Origin: Rubrobacter sp.
Lineage (GTDB): Bacteria; Actinomycetota; Rubrobacteria; Rubrobacterales; Rubrobacteraceae
Direction: 5' to 3'
Length of the DNA: 10,400 bases
Assembly: GCA_013695335.1 (NCBI GenBank)
Contig: JACDAR010000283.1
Span: 1 to 10,400 of the forward strand
Below, in pieces: positions 6,862 through 10,400 of the stretch. Every line of letters begins with the position of its first letter. Within the stretch, counting starts at the first letter, position 1. Both the position numbers and the translations under genes were made by a program. The notes under the pieces were generated by a model. The model did not search any database and was not told the DNA's origin. It was given only the letters and a program-made list of their open reading frames with translations.

Positions 6862-7199
6862 ATCTTCCTCTCCACGCAAAAGCTCCCGCCCACCGCGGAC
6901 GGAGCCAAACACTCCACCCACGGGGACGGGAGCCTGTTTCGAGACCCTCGCGGTACCACCCCGCTTGCCCGGAACCTCGCGGCCCCGCGCCTCTTGCCGG
7001 ACGACGTTTCATCGTCCCTCCGCTGTGACGGGCGGACCCGGCCGATTCTACTAACGCCTGAAGCAGCCTGGCTGTTCCTTCGCTTTCGACCGGCGGCTCT
7101 GGGAGGATGTTCGGGCCGTTCTCCGCGCCGGGCTCGCACCATCCCCGACTCGCTGTGACGGAGGGACACGACCCTACTCGTTCCCGTCATCGCCTTGTA
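6862..7199 (-). ncRNA. T-box riboswitch leader of ileS (isoleucine-specific)
   Basis: Complete T-box architecture on the - strand. Stem I has a lower helix (7185-7182 with 7104-7101), an internal specifier loop with a 5' side containing GAGTA and a 3' side GAACATCC, and an upper 7-bp helix (7174-7168 with 7119-7113). The specifier codon is ATC (7108-7106), isoleucine. A stem-III hairpin follows at about 7017-6999. The T-box core GGGTGGTACCGCG is at 6961-6949; its TGGT (6958-6955) would pair with the ACCA end of uncharged tRNA-Ile, and the final T fits discriminator A73. The 3' side of the antiterminator would take CTCCCG from the terminator's 5' arm. Uncharged tRNA-Ile therefore favours readthrough into ileS. 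Control looks transcriptional because a strong terminator follows. Confidence 0.95.
6878..6933 (-). terminator. Intrinsic terminator of the ileS T-box
   Basis: On the - strand, GCTCCCGTCC (6933-6924) pairs with GGGCGGGAGC (6891-6882) with one G-U. The hairpin continues with a 12-bp inner stem CCGTGGGTGGAG / CTCCGTCCGCGG around the loop TGTTTGG. Only one bulged base interrupts about 22 bp. TTTT follows at 6881-6878, directly before the ileS ribosome site. Its 5' arm overlaps the presumed antiterminator 3' strand, as a T-box switch requires. Confidence 0.88.
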
Positions 7200-7205
7200 C
7201 AGGGC

Positions 7206-7234
7206 TTTTTAGCCTTAAAGAGCGTGTGTGTCAA
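7206..7234 (-). promoter_or_regulatory. Promoter of the ileS T-box transcript
   Basis: On the - strand a perfect -35 TTGACA (7234-7229) is followed after exactly 17 nt by TAAAAA (7211-7206), a 4/6 match to the -10 consensus. Transcription would start near 7199, a few bases before stem I of the T-box. Strength and position fit a housekeeping-sigma promoter. Confidence 0.75.
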
Positions 7235-7577
7235 GAGGACGCTGCCCGGGTTCCCCGCCACGAGCTTTGCTGCGGCGCACCCGTGCGGGTGGTGTTTCGA
7301 AGCCCCTTTCCAGTGTCGCTGCCGTTCATGTTATATGTCGTCGAGGCCGGTGTCGGCCTGATCGACTTGCCGCAGCCGTGGGCAGGTACACAGCCAGACG
7401 TACGACATTTCCACGGAGGGCTATCGCGTGACTTGGGGGAGGTCTTCCGTTGGAGATGGCACTGTTGCGTCGGCGGAACTTCGCCGCACTCCATTGCAAG
7501 GACTGGCAGTTTATCTCTACCAGGCCAGTGGCATACTAGTCGTGAACCAACGAGTCGAGCGATCGCAGGGAGGCGCG
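7235..7577. other. Gene-free stretch between the ileS promoter and the cupin gene
   Basis: I find no convincing gene on either strand. Short open frames exist (for example from ATG 7328), but they give Cys/Trp/Arg-rich or Pro/Ser-rich products with no recognisable motif. A frame from GTG 7428 runs into the cupin and has a good ribosome site (GGAGGG 7415-7420). Its first 50 residues match nothing I know, so it is treated as an alternative cupin start at most. The region should carry the cupin promoter, but I see no clear hexamer pair. It could be a decayed gene remnant. Confidence 0.5.
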
Positions 7578-7988
7578 GTGCAGATCACCAGGAATAATCT
7601 CGAAACCGCGACCGGGCCGAGCGAGTGGTTCACTGGCACGGTCTACATCGACACGGTTGCGTCGCCTTCTGGGCCTTCCCGCGCAGCGGCAGCAAGCGTC
7701 CACTTCACGCCCGGAGCCAGGACTGCCTGGCACACCCATCCCTTCGGGCAGACCATCTACATCACCGAGGGCGTCGGCCTCTGTCAGCGCCGCGGCGGAC
7801 CTATCGAGGCGATTCGTCCCGGTGACCGTGTGTTCTTCGAGCCCGGCGAGGACCACTGGCACGGAGCTGCCCCTGATCGCTTCATGACCCACATAGCGAT
7901 TCAGGAAGTCGACGATCAGGGCAGCCCTGTTTCGTGGGGCGAGCACGTCACCGACGAGGAGTACGGCGCAGCGCCATCCATCGACTAG
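7578..7988 (+). CDS. Single-domain metal-binding cupin, hydroxynitrile-lyase/YgiD-like cupin group
   Basis: 136 residues, one cupin beta-barrel. The metal ligands are visible as H52-T-H54-x3-Q58 in cupin motif 1 and H93 in motif 2 (EDHWHG). Spacing and surrounding residues (GARTAWHTHPFGQT, RPGDRVFF, MTHIAIQE, VTDEEY) match the small Mn-type cupins that include the (R)-selective hydroxynitrile lyases described from acidobacteria, with numbering shifted by one. Most members of this group have no known physiological role, so lyase activity is not claimed. GTG 7578 is chosen because the family begins M-x-I-x-R-N, as here, and GGGAGG lies 4 nt upstream. A start at GTG 7428 (186 residues) has better ribosome-site spacing but adds an unmatched extension. 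It stands alone between intergenic regions and looks monocistronic. Confidence 0.85.
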   Translation: MQITRNNLETATGPSEWFTGTVYIDTVASPSGPSRAAAASVHFTPGARTAWHTHPFGQTIYITEGVGLCQRRGGPIEAIRPGDRVFFEPGEDHWHGAAPDRFMTHIAIQEVDDQGSPVSWGEHVTDEEYGAAPSID

Positions 7989-8000
7989 TGACAGAGCTTC

Positions 8001-8041
8001 CGCCCGTAGGCAGTGAACTCGCGCAACATGGCCTGCGGGCG
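8001..8041 (+). terminator. Stem-loop after the cupin gene, possible terminator
   Basis: CGCCCGTAGGC (8001-8011) pairs with GCCTGCGGGCG (8031-8041) over 11 bp with one G-U, starting 12 nt after the cupin stop; the loop is 19 nt. No T-run follows, so it would be a non-canonical terminator or an RNA 3'-end stabiliser. A second GC-rich hairpin (GCGGCC 8053-8058 with GGCCGC 8066-8071) follows. Confidence 0.45.
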
Positions 8042-8174
8042 CTGATCCAGTAGCGGCCGGGCGAGGGCCGCCCGCCAAAGCACTTTCAACGGGAGCGCCG
8101 CAACGAGAACGTGGCTTTTCAGCCGCAGAGAGCGTTCGTCAAAAGCGTAAGTTCCTTGCGTGGGAGAAGGATCG

Positions 8175-8218
8175 TTAAGCCTCTCTTAAGAACCGGATAA
8201 GGGTTCCGTAAGTTCTTC
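8175..8218. repeat. Four tandem 11-bp units each beginning NTAAG, upstream of ccdA
   Basis: TTAAG at 8175, TTAAG at 8186, ATAAG at 8197 and GTAAG at 8208 recur with an exact 11-bp period; the rest of each unit varies. One helical turn per unit is the arrangement bound by OmpR/PhoB-type response regulators. The array ends 4 nt before TAGATT (8223-8228), a possible -10 with no good -35, as expected for an activator-dependent promoter. It also holds inverted repeats (AAGAAC 8188-8193 with GTTCTT 8212-8217). Inference: operator of the ccdA operon. Confidence 0.5.
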
Positions 8219-8289
8219 CGGCTAGATTGATGGAATAAGTTGCAGCATTCGTGTTCGCGGGCGATGTAGCCGGGAAGGAGCGTGGAAGG

Positions 8290-8991
8290 ATGGCCGAGCC
8301 GACGCTTGCGCTTGCGGCGGCAGCCGGGATGGCGTCTTTTCTCTCGCCGTGTATGCTGCCCGTGATCCCTGCGTTCCTCGCTCAACTGGCTGGCACCTCC
8401 CTCGGTCACGAAGATGTCAGGCGGCGGGGTGTGCTTGCTGGAACCGTGCTTTTCGTGGCCGGGTTCTCGGTCGTGTTCGCCGTCCTTGGTATCGCTTTGA
8501 ATACGGCGCTCGCAGGTGTGGCGGCGGAAACGTTGGCGTGGCTCTCCCGGCTGGCTGGGATCGTGATCGTTCTGCTCGGGTTGCACATGACAGGGTTGCT
8601 TCGAGTGCCAGCCTTCGATCGAGAATATGCGATCAAACAGTCGAAAATCGGATCTGGCTATCTGGCTCCAGCCCTTTTCGGGGCTTCCTTCGCTGTCGCC
8701 TGGACGCCTTGCGTCGGCCCGATCCTCGGCAGCACGCTAGCCCTCGCGACGGCCCAGCCAGCGTCGGCGTTTCCTTTGTTGCTTGCTTACTCTCTGGGGC
8801 TAGGGACGCCGTTCCTGCTCGTCGGGTTGTTCCCATCCAGGGCTTTCGCGTTCTTCAGGCGGCATGGCCGTATGGCCGCGAGGCTCCATACTATCTTTGG
8901 GGCCGTCCTGATCGGGATGGGGGTGCTCGTGTTCACCGGACAACTTAGCTTGCTGGCAAACTTCCAAGTCCTGAACGAGGTGTTTCTATGA
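8290..8991 (+). CDS. ccdA: CcdA/DsbD-type transmembrane thiol-disulfide electron transporter
   Basis: 233-residue polytopic membrane protein that should carry reducing equivalents from cytosolic thioredoxin across the membrane to an extracytoplasmic thiol protein. Both family cysteine motifs are present: SPC-x-LP with C21 in the first membrane helix and TPC-x-GP with C141 in the fourth. Six hydrophobic segments can be read, at about 7-30, 49-72, 82-103, 125-150, 157-180 and 200-222. Start ATG 8290 has GGAAGGAG 9 nt upstream; an earlier in-frame GTG at 8251 is less likely because the first membrane segment normally starts close to the N-terminus. Its stop overlaps the next start (ATGA), so it is translationally coupled to its likely redox partner. 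The TAAG repeat array probably controls it. Confidence 0.92.
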   Translation: MAEPTLALAAAAGMASFLSPCMLPVIPAFLAQLAGTSLGHEDVRRRGVLAGTVLFVAGFSVVFAVLGIALNTALAGVAAETLAWLSRLAGIVIVLLGLHMTGLLRVPAFDREYAIKQSKIGSGYLAPALFGASFAVAWTPCVGPILGSTLALATAQPASAFPLLLAYSLGLGTPFLLVGLFPSRAFAFFRRHGRMAARLHTIFGAVLIGMGVLVFTGQLSLLANFQVLNEVFL

Positions 8992-9776
8992 GATCCATGA
9001 TCCCGAGGCCGTTTCTGCTCGTCCTGACGCTGGTGCTGGTTGTGGGCGCCATCGCCTTCATCGAACTTCGTCTCGATGCGGCTGGTACAGTCGAAACTCA
9101 AGCGTCGGCGAACGACAGTCCGAACGCTGCCGATCAGTCCGGCCAACCTGAAGCGAAGCAGATGCGAGGTCAGGCTGAAGAGCCCCGTAAAGGCGCAGGG
9201 GACCGGGGAACCGCCGATCAGGCTAATAGCGCTTCCGAAGATACGAGGGATCACACGTCGTCGAATCCCGAAGCGAAAGGGGCGCGCATCTCACGCAGCA
9301 TCTCACGCAAAGAGAACGAGTTCGACCTGGCGGGGGAGATCGTGGCCCCGACCGGGTTCATAAACGCGGATAATGTCTCGATAAAACAAGCCAGGGGCGA
9401 GAAGGTCATCCTGTTGGATTTCTGGACCTACAGCTGCATCAACTGCCAGAACACGCAGCCTTACATCAACCGCTGGCACGAGAGATACGCGGACGATGGG
9501 CTGATGGTGGTGGGCGTCCACACGCCCGAGTTTGGTTTCGAGAAGGAGTACGCCAACGTCGAGCAGGCAGTTCGGGAGGCCGGGATCGAGTACCCTGTCG
9601 TCCTCGATAACTCCTATGCTACCTGGAATGCCTACGACCAGCGGTACTGGCCTGCCATGTATCTGATCGACGCCGACGGGTTCATCCGCTACAGGCACTT
9701 CGGTGAGGGCGCGTACGGGGAGATGGAGGCGAAGATCCGGGAGCTTCTGGCGGAGAAAGACCGGCTCCAGGAATAG
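8988..9776 (+). CDS. Membrane-anchored thioredoxin-like protein, DipZ/TlpA type
   Basis: 262 residues. An N-terminal membrane anchor (about 8-26) is followed by a low-complexity charged linker rich in E, D, K, Q and S (about 30-105). A thioredoxin-like domain of the TlpA/AhpC-TSA type follows, containing WTYSCINCQ with redox cysteines C150 and C153, the VGVHTPEF segment, the ALDN-like VVLDNSYATW segment, and the cis-proline P222 in YWPAMYLID. These segments closely match the thioredoxin domain of mycobacterial DipZ, where CcdA and this domain are fused; here they are separate genes overlapping by 4 nt. It should be reduced by the CcdA upstream and in turn reduce extracytoplasmic disulfides, for example in cytochrome c maturation or oxidant defence; the target is not shown. 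No lipobox cysteine is present. Confidence 0.9.
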   Translation: MRSMIPRPFLLVLTLVLVVGAIAFIELRLDAAGTVETQASANDSPNAADQSGQPEAKQMRGQAEEPRKGAGDRGTADQANSASEDTRDHTSSNPEAKGARISRSISRKENEFDLAGEIVAPTGFINADNVSIKQARGEKVILLDFWTYSCINCQNTQPYINRWHERYADDGLMVVGVHTPEFGFEKEYANVEQAVREAGIEYPVVLDNSYATWNAYDQRYWPAMYLIDADGFIRYRHFGEGAYGEMEAKIRELLAEKDRLQE

Positions 9777-9789
9777 AATAGGACACGAC

Positions 9790-9840
9790 ATGGTGGAGGA
9801 TTCCCTCAATAGGTCGTACCGTGAAGGGAACGTGGGGTAG
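9790..9840 (+). other. 16-codon open frame overlapping the lipoprotein start
   Basis: ATG 9790 to TAG 9838-9840, with AGGA 7 nt upstream. It spans the GTG start of the following gene in a different frame, so ribosomes finishing it would terminate 17 nt past that start. It could be a coupling leader peptide or chance. Confidence 0.2.
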
Positions 9841-10400
9841 CCTGGCAGGCCATAGATTACTCGTTGCGGTCATGGTCGTGATCGCGCTGTCAGGCTGCGG
9901 AACGGAACAGAGCAAGCCCGAGAAGGGTACTGCCGGGCAGGCATACAGTCCGCCGGCAAACCCGCCCCCGGCGCCAGAACCCACCAGGTCACCGCCTCTG
10001 AAAGAGAAACCCGCCGGGCGGGTGGTCACGCTCGGCTCCTCTCCCGAAGGGGTGGTGGCGGACCCGGTGACCGGGCTCGTCGCGATTGGCCTTCCCAACC
10101 CGGACAGGCTGGCTCTCGTCGATGGCGGCAGCGGCGAAGTAGTCCGCAGGGTAAAGCTACCCGAGTCGCCCCGGCATCTGGATCTCGCCGCCCCCGGCGG
10201 CCCTGTGCTCGTACCGGCCGAGCGATCCGGTTCGCTGGTGCGTATCGGACTGCCTGGCGGAAAAATCTTGAGCGAGACGCCTGTCGGCAAGTTCCCGCAC
10301 GATGCGGCCTCCGCCCCCAATGGCCGGATCTTCGTCGGCAACGAGTTCGGGAACACCGTCTCCGTAGTCGAGGATGACCGCGTGATCAAAACGCTCGAAG
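9821..10400 (+). CDS. Putative beta-propeller (YVTN-like) lipoprotein, 3' end outside window
   Basis: Open to the window end (193 residues visible). The N-terminus is a lipoprotein signal: a basic/polar start to H11-R12, hydrophobic LLVAVMVVIAL, then S-G-C with the lipidated cysteine at C26. A Pro/Lys-rich linker (about 30-70) leads into repeated blade-like segments of the form 'PEGVVADPVTGLVAIGL', 'LALVDGGSGEVVRRVKL', 'PHDAASAPNGRIFVGNEFGNTVSVVEDDRVIKTL'. These are typical of YVTN/NHL-type propellers of extracytoplasmic proteins. GTG 9821 is chosen because it gives the complete signal; the ribosome site (AGGT at 9811-9814) is weak. It is 44 nt after the thioredoxin-like gene on the same strand and probably in the same operon. 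Ligand or partner unknown. Confidence 0.8.
   Translation, partial: MKGTWGSLAGHRLLVAVMVVIALSGCGTEQSKPEKGTAGQAYSPPANPPPAPEPTRSPPLKEKPAGRVVTLGSSPEGVVADPVTGLVAIGLPNPDRLALVDGGSGEVVRRVKLPESPRHLDLAAPGGPVLVPAERSGSLVRIGLPGGKILSETPVGKFPHDAASAPNGRIFVGNEFGNTVSVVEDDRVIKTLE

Noticed and set aside
6129..7028. 299-residue + strand open frame opposite ileS and its leader
   Set aside because: A shadow frame of ileS codons on the antisense strand, with no recognisable motif.
6861..7190. N-terminal extension of ileS up to 7190
   Set aside because: This stretch is the T-box leader and terminator. The translated extension is Arg-rich and lacks any IleRS similarity, and ATG 6860 has a strong ribosome site.
7328..7597. 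Possible transposase or other gene remnant before the cupin
   Set aside because: The open frame gives no motif (no DDE signature, no terminal inverted repeats), and coding signs are weak.
1..10400. CRISPR array, insertion sequence or complete toxin-antitoxin pair
   Set aside because: No regularly spaced repeats with unique spacers, no transposase and no matching inverted ends were seen anywhere in the window.

Overview
The window is about 60% GC by eye. It looks like a stretch of chromosome from a high-GC Gram-positive bacterium, most plausibly a deep-branching actinobacterium of the Rubrobacter type. This placement is inferred from the gene mix: a type-2 isoleucyl-tRNA synthetase under a full-length T-box leader, a CcdA plus DipZ-like thioredoxin pair, many GTG starts and lipoprotein signal peptides. 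No taxonomic marker gene is present.

Layout. Positions 1-290 hold an AT-richer stretch without a recognisable gene. It ends in a decayed 3' half of a tRNA-Ala(UGC) gene (about 291-336), which is what an integrative element leaves at its far end. A + strand pair follows: a Cof-type HAD phosphatase (354-1208) and an Fpg/Nei-family DNA glycosylase (1208-2023). A coiled-coil lipoprotein (2039-2683, -) converges on them. A small hypothetical gene (2682-3101, +) diverges from the lipoprotein gene, and the two start codons share one CATG. A small single-pass membrane protein (3126-3584, -) lies downstream of ileS (3675-6860, -). The ileS gene is preceded by a complete T-box riboswitch: promoter at 7206-7234, isoleucine specifier ATC at 7108-7106, T-box core at 6961-6949 and a long intrinsic terminator at 6878-6933.

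The right third is on the + strand. A gene-free stretch (7235-7577) leads to a small metal-binding cupin like the hydroxynitrile-lyase cupins (7578-7988). A 300-nt intergenic region with a regular 11-bp repeat follows. Then comes a compact operon: CcdA (8290-8991), a membrane-anchored thioredoxin-like protein with CINC (8988-9776), and a beta-propeller lipoprotein cut by the window end (9821-10400+). The first two genes together amount to a split version of mycobacterial DipZ. They should move reducing equivalents across the membrane to an extracytoplasmic thioredoxin, with the lipoprotein as a possible partner.

Most noteworthy: the GXHH form of the HIGH motif in IleRS, the missing 8-oxoguanine lesion-loop residues in the Fpg homologue, the displaced tRNA-Ala fragment, the four-copy 11-bp repeat before ccdA, and the DipZ-like operon with an added propeller lipoprotein.
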